Positions 1 through 7,398 of a stretch of 20,328 nt of DNA are shown here, piece after piece (the first letter of the stretch is position 1; the number at the start of each line of letters is the position of its first letter). The DNA is taken from assembly GCA_051651625.1 (NCBI GenBank), contig JBOFSQ010000081.1, positions 1 to 20,328 on the forward strand. Direction: 5' to 3'. Source of the DNA: JBOFSQ01 sp051651625 (GTDB taxonomy: Bacteria; Planctomycetota; Planctomycetia; Pirellulales; Thermoguttaceae). Position numbers and translations under genes: made by a program. The notes beneath the pieces are model-generated. The model was not told the DNA's origin and ran no database searches. It saw nothing but the letters and a program-made list of their open reading frames with translations.

Positions 1-232
1 TTAGCCGTGGGTGAGCGGTATTCCGCGAACCCACGGTCAGCGAACCCCAAAAATCCGTAGCCCCAACAGGGCGAAAGAGACGAAGTAGAACAGATTCTTG
101 CGCCCCGTTGGGGCTTGCTGGATTTTAGGCTTCCGTACCGTGGGTTCGCTCCGCTCACCCACGGCTAAGCTCTTGCTGCCCCGTTGGGGCAAATACACCA
201 TCCATGACGTGCAAGCGAAACTTTACTACACC
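1..232 (-). repeat. Nested-palindrome intergenic element, copy A (cut by window start)
   Basis: This non-coding stretch is built from short palindromes. GCCCC-N3-GGGGC-type hairpins lie at 60-72 (one mismatch), 102-114 and 178-190, and CCGTGGGT...ACCCACGG hairpins lie near 5-36 and 141-165. It is the reverse complement of 18066-18297 with only scattered differences. The right end (about 212-232, ending in ACTTTACTACACC) matches the right end of copy B in the same orientation, so the element is itself palindromic and both its ends carry this terminus. Part of copy A must lie before position 1. No ORF in it looks real. Confidence 0.85.
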
Positions 233-245
233 CGGTACGGTATGC

Positions 246-346
246 TAGACCTGTTCAGAAACTTGCACCCGCACATCGGTTCGGCATAGCCGAACCCTCC
301 AAACGCCGTGCGCACTGGAGGGTTCGGCTATGCCGAACCTGAACTA
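246..346 (-). repeat. Hairpin element, copy 1, downstream of feoB
   Basis: The arms at 278-301 and 316-339 are perfectly complementary over 24 bp (starting GGTTCGGCATAGCC) around a 14-nt loop. The left flank, TAGACCTGTTCAGAAACTTG and on to GCACCCGCACATC, is the conserved asymmetric tail of the family. The other end reads TAGTTCAGG on the minus strand and lies two codons beyond the feoB stop. It could act as a terminator-like hairpin for feoB, but no T-run follows. The same arms recur at 3582-3636, 8784-8851 and 14355-14422. Confidence 0.9.
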
Positions 347-349
347 CCA

Positions 350-2512
350 TCACATCATCCCGCCAACTTGAAACACGCAGACCGCCTGTGCGAACGCGAG
401 AAGTGTTGTGTACGCGACGGCAAAAAGTGTCCAGAGGAACGATTGCGTCTCGCGCCAGATGACTGCAAGCGTCGCCACGCACGGGGCGTAAAACATCACA
501 AACAGAAGCATCGCCACGCCACCCGCAAGCGATTTCTGCGTTCGCAAACGGTGCGACAGACTTGTTGTGTTGTCACCGCCGCTGTCGTCGCCTGCATCGA
601 GTACCGCCATTGTACTGACGATCACTTCTTTCGCCGCAACGCCCGCCAAAAACGCCACGTTGTCACGCCAGTCAAAACCCGCAAAACGACTCACCGGCTC
701 CAGCGTCTTGCCAATCGTCGCCGCATACGAATTCTCTATCGTATGCTCGCCTTGTCGCCACTCGACCTTGCCAAGTTCCGAAGTCGGCACCGGAAACGTC
801 ACCAAAAACCAGAGCACGATTGACGCGACGAGAATAACCGTCCCCGCTTTCTGAACGAACCAGCCGCTCTGCTGCGTGGCCGTTCGCAAACAGTCACGCA
901 GTCGCGGAAGCTGGTACGCCGGAAGTTCGACGGCGAGCGGTGCGGGGCGTCCGCTCACAACCGTTCGCGTCAAGACCCACGCTACGCACATCGCAACGCC
1001 CCACGAAATCACAACCAGCGACGCCAGCACAATCCCTTGGTACGCAGCGAAAAACGTCGCCACAATCAGTGCGTACACCGGCAACTTCGCACCGCAGTTC
1101 ATCAGCGGAATGATGAGAATCGTGAGGAGACGTTCGCGTCGTTCGCGGATTGTGCGTGCCGCCATCACCGCTGGCACCGCGCACCCGCCCGCAATTCCGC
1201 CGCCGAGAATGAGCGGAATGACGCTCTGGCCGTGAAGACCAAATAGCCGCATCAGACGATCCATCACCACGACAAGTCGTGCCGCGTAGCCGCTCTGTTC
1301 GAGAAACGCGACGCCGAGAAAGACGAAAAAAATAATCGGTACGAACTGTAAAACGCCGCCAACGCCGGGCAAAACGCCGTCGCAAATCAGCGAACGCAGC
1401 GGCGTGTCGGGAGTGAGTTCGAGCCAGAAGTCGAGTTGCGCCGGGAGCCACGTTTCAAAGACTGCGGCGACCGCATCGACCGGCGAAAGCCAAACGCCAC
1501 CTGCGGCAGGGAGCCACGTCCACTGCGTCGCCACTGCGAACGCCAGCGAAAATGTCGCCATCAAAACTGTTGCCGCTACGAAGAGTCCGAAGACGGGGCG
1601 ACAGACAACGGCGTCGATCCGGTCGGAGCGGCGAACGGCGGAGCGGCTCCGTTTTACGCTGTGTTGTTCGAGTCGCGCCGTCCACGCCTCGCGCATCGCT
1701 GCGATAACTTCCGCCGGACGCTGACCGTGCTCTTGTTCAAAGGCGATGATTGCGTCGGTCGTTTCTTCGACGATGCTGACCCAACTTTCGTCGTGTGTGT
1801 GGTGCTGAACGATGCGTCTGGCGTCGCGGTCTTGTTCGAGGAGTTTTACCGCGAGCCAACGCGACGAAAAGTCTTCCATCAGGTGTTCGCACTTCGAGAG
1901 CGAGGCGTCGAGACGTGCGATGACCGGTTCGATTTGCGGGCCGTAATCGAGTCGCCACGGTGTCGATTTGTGTTGCCGGTGAGTCGTTGCGGCGGAACGG
2001 ATTGTGTCGCGGAGTCTGCTAAAACCATCGCCCGTCGTTGCGACGACCGAGACGACCGGCACACCGAGCATGATTTCGAGTGCGTGCGGATCGATTGTGA
2101 TTTGGCGACGACGAACGATGTCGCCTTTGTTGAGACAGATGACGAGCGGCGTCTGCATTTCGAGGAGCTGGAGCACGAGCCGCAGGTGACGCCGCAGATC
2201 GGTCGCATCGACGACGGCGAGCAGAAGTTCGGGGCGTTCGAGGAGAATGAAGTTTCGCGCGACGCCTTCTTCGGGCGAGTATGATGCGAGGTTGTACGTC
2301 CCCGGCAGATCGACAAGTTCGATTTGCCAGTCGCCATCGCGGTACGTCGCAGAACGTTTTTCGACGGTGACGCCGGCGTAGTTTCCGATGCGCTGATGCG
2401 TACCGGTGAGTCGGCTGAAGATTGTCGATTTGCCGCAGTTCGGCTGCCCAACGAGCGCGACGAGTAAGTCGTCGTGCCCGTGCGGCTCGGCGGGTGAGAG
2501 GTCGTTTGTCAT
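350..2512 (-). CDS. feoB: Ferrous iron transporter FeoB
   Basis: This is the inner-membrane Fe(II) permease, a 720-residue polytopic protein with an N-terminal cytosolic G domain. Visible GTPase motifs are G1 GQPNCGKST (22-30), the G2 threonine in AGVTVEK (near 49), G3 DLPG (68-71) and G4 NKGD (128-131). A helical spacer region follows, then membrane segments from about residue 305. These carry the FeoB Gate signature GGCAVPA (442-448) and PLMNCGAKLPVY (469-480). I chose the ATG at 2512: it overlaps the stop of the upstream dehydrogenase as ATGA and has GGGGA about 6 nt before it. An in-frame TTG lies four codons upstream but is less likely. Length is slightly below the usual 750-800. No feoA is seen within the window, and coupling to an acyl-CoA dehydrogenase gene is unusual. 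A hairpin repeat follows the stop directly. Confidence 0.96.
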   Translation of the reverse strand: MTNDLSPAEPHGHDDLLVALVGQPNCGKSTIFSRLTGTHQRIGNYAGVTVEKRSATYRDGDWQIELVDLPGTYNLASYSPEEGVARNFILLERPELLLAVVDATDLRRHLRLVLQLLEMQTPLVICLNKGDIVRRRQITIDPHALEIMLGVPVVSVVATTGDGFSRLRDTIRSAATTHRQHKSTPWRLDYGPQIEPVIARLDASLSKCEHLMEDFSSRWLAVKLLEQDRDARRIVQHHTHDESWVSIVEETTDAIIAFEQEHGQRPAEVIAAMREAWTARLEQHSVKRSRSAVRRSDRIDAVVCRPVFGLFVAATVLMATFSLAFAVATQWTWLPAAGGVWLSPVDAVAAVFETWLPAQLDFWLELTPDTPLRSLICDGVLPGVGGVLQFVPIIFFVFLGVAFLEQSGYAARLVVVMDRLMRLFGLHGQSVIPLILGGGIAGGCAVPAVMAARTIRERRERLLTILIIPLMNCGAKLPVYALIVATFFAAYQGIVLASLVVISWGVAMCVAWVLTRTVVSGRPAPLAVELPAYQLPRLRDCLRTATQQSGWFVQKAGTVILVASIVLWFLVTFPVPTSELGKVEWRQGEHTIENSYAATIGKTLEPVSRFAGFDWRDNVAFLAGVAAKEVIVSTMAVLDAGDDSGGDNTTSLSHRLRTQKSLAGGVAMLLFVMFYAPCVATLAVIWRETQSFLWTLFAVAYTTLLAFAQAVCVFQVGGMM

Positions 2513-3516
2513 GTTTGTCCCCAACTAACAATTCCGCCGCGTGATGATGGAAAACCGAGTCCCTTGACGGATGCGGTGTTGGCGAGCGATAAGTCGTCGA
2601 TGACGCCTTCTGCGTGGCATCGCAACGCCTCGGCGTACATCGCACGCAAAAGTTTTTCGATGTTAACGTTGCCAACGGTGTAATCGCGCACGACGCGATT
2701 ACCGTTTTCGTCATACGAGTAGAAACCGTCACGAGTTTTGAGGCCGAGTCGTCCAGCGCGGACGCGGTCTTCGAGGAGCGGAGAAAAGTGTGCGCGTTCG
2801 GGGAGCGCCTTCGCCATCACGAATCCGCCGTGCAAAACAGTGTCGAGGCCGATTTCGTCCATCAGCGTGAACGGCCCCTTCGCCATACCGAATCGCACCG
2901 CTGCGGCGTCGATTGCGGTAAAACTCGCGTCAACGTTGACGGCATTCTCGGCCAGCAAAATCGCCTCGGTCAAGTACGGATGAAGCAACCGGTTGACCAA
3001 AAACCCCGGCGAGTCGCCGACGATAATCGGTTCTTTGCCGATGTGGATGGCGAGTTGTCGTGCCGTCTCCAGCGTCGCTGTTGACGTACCGCGACCGGAA
3101 CTCGCGCTGGCAAACGTGTGCGGAATTATCTCGACGAGTGGGCGTTCGGCGACGGGGTGAAAGAAGTGAAAGCCGCAGAAGTTCTCGGTTCGCGGGACGC
3201 TCTCGCGGAGTGTTGAGATCGGGATTGTCGAAGTGTTTGTGAGAAGCAGTGCGTCCGGCGGCAGCGACGCCGACTCAACAATTTGACGATAGAGCCGTTT
3301 TTTTGCGTTCGGCTTTTCGACAATCGTTTCGATGACAACCGGTGCGGCCAAAGCAGCATCAAGCGTCTCGACGACGTTTGCATCTGTAACCGTTTTCGCG
3401 GCGAAGGCGCGAACGTCTGCGGAAACGTCGTAGAGCGTCACCGCGCACCCCGCGCCGACAAACTCCGCCGCTATCGCCCGCCCCATAAGTCCGGCACCAA
3501 TGATCGAAATGTGCAT
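2509..3516 (-). CDS. 3-hydroxyacyl-CoA dehydrogenase (HBDH/FadB-type), NAD-dependent
   Basis: This 335-residue cytosolic protein is expected to oxidise L-3-hydroxyacyl-CoA to 3-ketoacyl-CoA with NAD, as in beta-oxidation or butyrate-type metabolism. The Rossmann motif GAGLMG is at residues 7-12. The NTS motif is at 94-96, and HFFHP at 117-121 carries the probable catalytic His117 (the family consensus is HFFNP/HYFSP). The catalytic-type Glu129 is in PLVEII, and DSPGFLVNR follows at 168-176. The C-terminal helical domain ends with GLGFPSSRGG, as in FadB-type enzymes. The reading frame is open further upstream, but only through the hairpin repeat. The family N-terminus starts exactly at MHISIIGAG, so the start is set at 3516. 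No clear Shine-Dalgarno is seen. Its TGA overlaps the feoB ATG. No thiolase or enoyl-CoA hydratase gene is adjacent, so the physiological substrate is open. Confidence 0.93.
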   Translation of the reverse strand: MHISIIGAGLMGRAIAAEFVGAGCAVTLYDVSADVRAFAAKTVTDANVVETLDAALAAPVVIETIVEKPNAKKRLYRQIVESASLPPDALLLTNTSTIPISTLRESVPRTENFCGFHFFHPVAERPLVEIIPHTFASASSGRGTSTATLETARQLAIHIGKEPIIVGDSPGFLVNRLLHPYLTEAILLAENAVNVDASFTAIDAAAVRFGMAKGPFTLMDEIGLDTVLHGGFVMAKALPERAHFSPLLEDRVRAGRLGLKTRDGFYSYDENGNRVVRDYTVGNVNIEKLLRAMYAEALRCHAEGVIDDLSLANTASVKGLGFPSSRGGIVSWGQT

Positions 3517-3549
3517 CGAAAAAATGTGTGTTGGCGTTGTGTGGCGTGT

Positions 3550-3643
3550 TAGACCTGTTCGGAAATTGGCACCCGTGCAGCGGTTCGGCATAGCCGAACC
3601 CTCCAAACGCACTGGAGGGTTCGGCTATGCCGAACCTGAACTA
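3550..3643 (-). repeat. Hairpin element, copy 2, between yidC and the dehydrogenase gene
   Basis: The arms at 3582-3605 and 3613-3636 are identical to copy 1, with a 7-nt loop. The conserved tail TAGACCTGTTCGGAAA starts at 3550. On the minus strand the other end is TAGTTCAGG, and its TAG (3643-3641) is the yidC stop codon. It lies between two minus-strand genes, so it could terminate or attenuate transcription, or stabilise the yidC mRNA 3' end. Confidence 0.9.
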
Positions 3644-6178
3644 CTTCTTCCGTTTTCCGCGTTTGTTGTCGTGCGGGGTCATCTGCGACTTTTCGTGTAC
3701 GCCTTTTTTCTTCGCCTGTTCGGCGATGTCTTGAAGCCAGCCGATGAAACCGCCAGCACGTTCGCTACTCTTTGCTTTGGTTTCGCGTTCTCGCTGCTGC
3801 TTGCGTCGTTCGCGTTCACGTTCGTCGTGATGTTCGTGCTGCGAAGACGACGTAGCGTGTTCGCCGCCGCTGCCCGCGGGCGACGGCTTCGGCATCAGTT
3901 GACGCTCCGCAATCCCCCAAATGCTCGACGCAATAAAATAGACGCAAAGTCCACTCGGCATCTTGAAAAAGAGGAACGCGAAGAAGATCATCATGTAGTT
4001 CATCATCTGTCGCTGTAGACGCTGCTGCTCGTCGGTCGGCGGCGGCATCATCGCCCACTGCTGCGCAACAAAAAGTCCAATCGTAAGCAGCGGCAACAGA
4101 TTGAAAAACGGCCCAAGATAAAACATCCCCTGACCAGTGTTGAATCCGTTCCAACCCATCGACGCCCAAAATGCACTCCAGTTGTAGAGCATGTCTGGTG
4201 CGGAGAGATCGGTACACCAGTGGAACGCCTTTGAAAACAGCGGCGAACCGTAGAGTTCAACGTCGATAGAAAGCGACTTGTAGAGCGCGACGAATATCGG
4301 AAGCTGAAAGAACAGCGGCAGACAACCCGAAAGCGGATTGAAGTTGTGCTTGCGAAAGAGTGCCGCTTGGGCCTGCTGACGTGCGGCGAGGTCGTCTTTG
4401 TGTTTCTCCGCAATCGCTGCCATCTCCGGCTGAATTTGCTGCATCTTAATCGCACTGATAACTTGCTTGCGACTGAGCGGGAACATCACCAGTCGCACCA
4501 CAATCGTTAGACAAATTATCGCCATTCCATAATTCATGCCGAGTGCGTGGAACGTGTGAAGTATCGCAAGGAGCGGCGCGACAATCCACGAAAACCAGCC
4601 GTAAGAGAGCGTCGATTGAAGGCCGTAATCGGCGAGAATCGGCTGGCTTTTCGGCCCCGCAAAGATGCGGTATTCGTCGGCGAACGACTCGCCCGCCGCG
4701 AGCGTCTTGTCTTTGCTTATGAGCCGAAACGACACGTCCGTCAAGATTCCCCAGTCGGCAACGCGCATCCCGACGCGAATCGGAAACGCCTGCGCAAGAA
4801 CACTATCGCTTGACGGCAAGAACGTACACTGAAAGTATATCGAGTCAACGCCGATGTATTGCGGCGTCGAGGCCCACGGCGCACGAATGTCGTCGTGACT
4901 CACAAGATTTTCCGACACCGTTTCTGGTGAACCGTCGCGCATTCGCACGACGACATCGCGGATACCGTAAGCCCCCCATCCGGGGCCGGCCTTTCGTGCG
5001 TACCAAGCACCTTCGAGCGGCAGCCCCGTCGGGCCATCGAGTTGATAGGCAACACGCCGCGACTCGTTCCCGATGTTTTTGACTTCAACTGTGAGCGTTA
5101 AGTGATACGCCGAACCTGTAGCGTCTTGTGCAGAATCTTTTGCGAGGCGGAAAGTTTTGCGCATCTCGATTCCGCGCGACGGAATGCGGCGACGAAACGT
5201 CGCCTCCGATTGCGACCAGGCAACAAGTTCCCACGACGCATCGAGCATCGCAACGCCCGCGAGTTCTTGGTCGATCTTCGCATTTCGCGGGACATCGTGT
5301 TTGGCGTAGTCGCCGCTACCGAAAAACGGCAGCATATCGAGCCGCGCGTCGTCAACGCTGGCGAGCGTCGTGCGGAACGAGAGCGGATCGCTTCGCCCCA
5401 ATTCGTAACCGCGAAGTCCGCCCAAGTCGCGGTACGCTTCGTAATTCAGCGGCGTGATTTCTGGGCGAACGATGTCAATCGGACTGTAACCGAGTTCAGC
5501 GGTGAGCGTTTTCTCTTCGCCGCCGCGACGCACACGGAGCGTCACCGACTTCATCGGTTTCGACGCCGCAAGCGCATCGCGTAAGTTACGAATCGACGCG
5601 ATTGGAAACGCATCGAGGGCAACGATTTCGTCGCCAGCAACAACGCCCGCACGCGCCGCCGGAGTTCCGTCGCCGACAACTTGCACGACGCACGGCGCGT
5701 CCCAGTCGTCAACTTCGACGATGAGCTGTCCCAAATATCCGGCGAGGTCTTGGACATCGCGGTAGCGTTCGCTGGCGAGTTCGATTCTCGACACCGTTCC
5801 GCCGCGATGCGTGAGCGAGACCAGCATCTTGTAAGGCGATTTTTGATCGAGCGAACCGAGCGTGACGAACGTTGGCGGCGGTTCCGGCGATGACGGTTCC
5901 GGCAATGACGGCTCCGGCGATGACTGGTCGGCGGCGGCGTCACCGGTCGTGGCAACTTCGCTGTTTGACGGCGTTTCGCCGTTTGCGTTCGCGTCGTCGC
6001 GCGGGACGACCGGTTGATCGACCGGATCGACTACGGCACCGTCATCGCCGACTTTCTTTTGCGGCGTTGCGGTCCACATCATCATAACGAGAAAGAAACA
6101 CAGCAGTGCAACCAGAATCGTACTGGTCGCCTGCTCTTGCGACTTGCGCTGATCGTCGGGGAGAAGACTGGGAAGCAT
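3641..6178 (-). CDS. yidC: Membrane protein insertase YidC with embedded PDZ domain
   Basis: YidC/Oxa1-type insertase of the inner membrane, 845 residues against about 550 in E. coli. In order: an N-terminal membrane anchor (about 19-37); an acidic/proline-rich linker (40-105) with three SPEPS-like repeats; a PDZ-like fold (about 161-229, with TPAARAGVVAGDEIVALD) inside the periplasmic domain; the beta-rich periplasmic domain to about 510; and the Oxa1 core at about 525-785. The core carries the conserved substrate-groove arginine in VVRLVMFPLSRKQ (R562), the FNPLSGCLPLFFQLPIF loop, and MPSGLCVYF. A very basic, glutamine-rich tail (787-845) may bind ribosomes. The start at 6178 places the anchor normally; the frame is open upstream, but there is no Shine-Dalgarno at any candidate. 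The stop codon belongs to hairpin element copy 2. Neighbours are not the usual rnpA/rpmH set. Confidence 0.94.
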   Translation of the reverse strand: MLPSLLPDDQRKSQEQATSTILVALLCFFLVMMMWTATPQKKVGDDGAVVDPVDQPVVPRDDANANGETPSNSEVATTGDAAADQSSPEPSLPEPSSPEPPPTFVTLGSLDQKSPYKMLVSLTHRGGTVSRIELASERYRDVQDLAGYLGQLIVEVDDWDAPCVVQVVGDGTPAARAGVVAGDEIVALDAFPIASIRNLRDALAASKPMKSVTLRVRRGGEEKTLTAELGYSPIDIVRPEITPLNYEAYRDLGGLRGYELGRSDPLSFRTTLASVDDARLDMLPFFGSGDYAKHDVPRNAKIDQELAGVAMLDASWELVAWSQSEATFRRRIPSRGIEMRKTFRLAKDSAQDATGSAYHLTLTVEVKNIGNESRRVAYQLDGPTGLPLEGAWYARKAGPGWGAYGIRDVVVRMRDGSPETVSENLVSHDDIRAPWASTPQYIGVDSIYFQCTFLPSSDSVLAQAFPIRVGMRVADWGILTDVSFRLISKDKTLAAGESFADEYRIFAGPKSQPILADYGLQSTLSYGWFSWIVAPLLAILHTFHALGMNYGMAIICLTIVVRLVMFPLSRKQVISAIKMQQIQPEMAAIAEKHKDDLAARQQAQAALFRKHNFNPLSGCLPLFFQLPIFVALYKSLSIDVELYGSPLFSKAFHWCTDLSAPDMLYNWSAFWASMGWNGFNTGQGMFYLGPFFNLLPLLTIGLFVAQQWAMMPPPTDEQQRLQRQMMNYMMIFFAFLFFKMPSGLCVYFIASSIWGIAERQLMPKPSPAGSGGEHATSSSQHEHHDERERERRKQQRERETKAKSSERAGGFIGWLQDIAEQAKKKGVHEKSQMTPHDNKRGKRKK
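5880..5924. repeat. 15-bp tandem repeat inside yidC
   Basis: Three adjacent 15-bp units (GGTTCCGGCGATGAC and variants differing by one base) encode Ser-Pro-Glu-Pro-Ser / Leu-Pro-Glu-Pro-Ser on the minus strand, in the linker between anchor and PDZ domain. In-frame expansion or contraction would change linker length without a frameshift. Confidence 0.85.
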
Positions 6179-6263
6179 GAGTGAGTGATTAGATGGTGAG
6201 TGGTGGGAGATTGTCCAGTCTGCCGACGCGGTGGGGACGAGACAATAGTTGATGACACAGAAA

Positions 6264-6506
6264 TCACCGCAGCGATTCTTCAAACTCTTCGAGCGATTGG
6301 CACGTTGCGGCTGTTGCTGTAAGCGAGTCCAAGACGATGACATCGCCAATTTGCGAAATGCGGTCGATGATCCGCTTTGGAACCTTTTGGAATCGAGCGG
6401 AGAGAAAACGCGATAAGGCCCGCGCTTCGCCCCGCGCCTCGCCCCGTGCCTCGCCTTCTGCCAAAAGAACGTCCATCAAATAAACAGGCTTTTCAATTAC
6501 AGACAT
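6264..6506 (-). CDS. Possible intragenic C-terminal product of the Rpn gene
   Basis: An in-frame ATG at 6506 (residue 272 of the full protein) is preceded on the minus strand by GAGAGGGAAGAAC, giving a GAGG core about 8 nt before the ATG. This is better placed than anything at the full-length start. Translation here would give an 80-residue protein beginning MSVIEKPVYLMDVLLAEGEA, comprising the GEAR repeats and the basic C-terminal helix but no nuclease residues. In several E. coli rpn genes a small C-terminal protein is made from an internal start and blocks the nuclease. Use of this start here is inferred from sequence alone. Confidence 0.45.
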   Translation of the reverse strand: MSVIEKPVYLMDVLLAEGEARGEARGEARALSRFLSARFQKVPKRIIDRISQIGDVIVLDSLTATAATCQSLEEFEESLR

Positions 6507-7319
6507 GTTCTTCCCTCTCACTTTGTTAATCTTGTCAACAGTCTTCGCACACTTTTCTCGCGTAAAGTATTTACTGCTACTGATCGCGTACCAAAACATC
6601 TGCTTCCACCGCTCAAGCAAACTCGGACGCTTCTCAAACAGCGGATAAACTCGCTGATACACGTTCAAAAGGTGCTCCTCAATTTTTGGACTAAACACCG
6701 CCTGCATCATCGTGAACGCCGCCCACAATTCGGGGTCGTTGGGCAAGTCTGATTCCGACATTTGAGCGAGGTCAAACAGCATCGCCTTCATTCGCACCGC
6801 TTGCGACTCGAAACCTTCAGCAACGTCCTGCAAGTCGGCCATCTCCGTCGGTGCGGTGAAACGTGTCTCGCCGTGGTGAACAATCATCGGAAACACCATC
6901 GGAAACAAAAACGATGACGGTTGTTCTTGCTCCTGCCGCAACCGAAACTTCTTCAACTCGGCGTCCCAAATTCGCACGATGTACTTCAGCACTTGAAACA
7001 TCGTGAAACGTTCGCTGCTCGTCTTGAGTTCGATCAAGATAAACACGCACAACGTTTCGCCGCTTCGTAGCGGAATGCGGTAGAGAACATCGACAAAACT
7101 CTCGCGCAGTTCGTCGTCGAGGTACGAATCTTCGCAGACTTCGAGCTGATCGAGGTCGAACTTTTCGACGAGCGACGGATTCTCCCTGAACATCCACTCG
7201 ACAATTTTGCGTGCGTTTTCCGGGTCGCGGAAGACGCTTTTGTCGAAGGCGTCGTGCTGGTAGAGTTTGCGGTCGAACGGCGGTTCGGGCGGCGACGTTG
7301 ATGGCGGTATATTGTCCAT
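6264..7319 (-). CDS. Rpn family PD-(D/E)XK nuclease / putative transposase (YhgA-like)
   Basis: This 351-residue protein belongs to the Rpn/YhgA-like group (recombination-promoting nucleases, PD-(D/E)XK fold). The N-terminal nuclease core includes F29-x-DPEN, FVDVLYRI with Asp77, and ILIELKT with Glu97-x-Lys99, then FQVLKYIVRIW with the usual Gln109. The middle is alpha-helical. The C-terminus contains a three-fold Gly-Glu-Ala-Arg repeat (288-300) and a basic helix, as in many members. I chose the ATG at 7319: the frame opens further up, but into a palindromic intergenic repeat. No Shine-Dalgarno precedes 7319, whereas a good one precedes an internal ATG at 6506. Family knowledge: Rpn proteins cleave DNA and some act in phage defence or are restrained by their own C-terminal fragment. 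Activity here is inferred only from the motif. Confidence 0.85.
   Translation of the reverse strand: MDNIPPSTSPPEPPFDRKLYQHDAFDKSVFRDPENARKIVEWMFRENPSLVEKFDLDQLEVCEDSYLDDELRESFVDVLYRIPLRSGETLCVFILIELKTSSERFTMFQVLKYIVRIWDAELKKFRLRQEQEQPSSFLFPMVFPMIVHHGETRFTAPTEMADLQDVAEGFESQAVRMKAMLFDLAQMSESDLPNDPELWAAFTMMQAVFSPKIEEHLLNVYQRVYPLFEKRPSLLERWKQMFWYAISSSKYFTREKCAKTVDKINKVRGKNMSVIEKPVYLMDVLLAEGEARGEARGEARALSRFLSARFQKVPKRIIDRISQIGDVIVLDSLTATAATCQSLEEFEESLR
6420..6455. repeat. 12-bp tandem repeat encoding Gly-Glu-Ala-Arg in the Rpn gene
   Basis: There are three direct 12-bp units, GGCGAGGCNCGG on the minus strand (the last has GAA for GAG). The unit length is a multiple of three, so slippage would add or remove a GEAR unit in frame. 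Confidence 0.9.
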
Positions 7320-7354
7320 AGGCCGCAATTCTACCCGCAAAGTCGCAAGTGCGT

Positions 7355-7378
7355 AGGGGCGATTCGTGAATCGCCCCT
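7355..7378. repeat. 11-bp-arm palindrome between the cupin gene and the Rpn gene
   Basis: AGGGGCGATTC and its exact complement flank a 2-nt spacer. This resembles the dispersed GTAGGGGCGATTC...GAATCGCCCC palindrome seen in many bacterial genomes (from memory, not checked). It lies 20 nt beyond the cupin gene stop on the minus strand and could be a transcription stop, though only TT-poor sequence follows. Confidence 0.8.
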
Positions 7379-7398
7379 TACCGAAACGCATGATTCCC

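Noticed and set aside
1436..2284. Plus-strand open frame of 282 codons
   Set aside because: It lies wholly inside feoB on the opposite strand, has arginine/aspartate-rich shadow composition, and no family motif.
3517..3612. N-terminal extension of the dehydrogenase through the hairpin repeat
   Set aside because: The extra residues (LEGSAMPNR type) are just the repeat arm translated; the same peptide appears in front of the cupin ORF. The family start is at 3516.
6179..6349. Longer YidC start at 6349
   Set aside because: The extra 57 residues overlap the Rpn gene 3' end and have no targeting character; the membrane anchor is normally placed from 6178.
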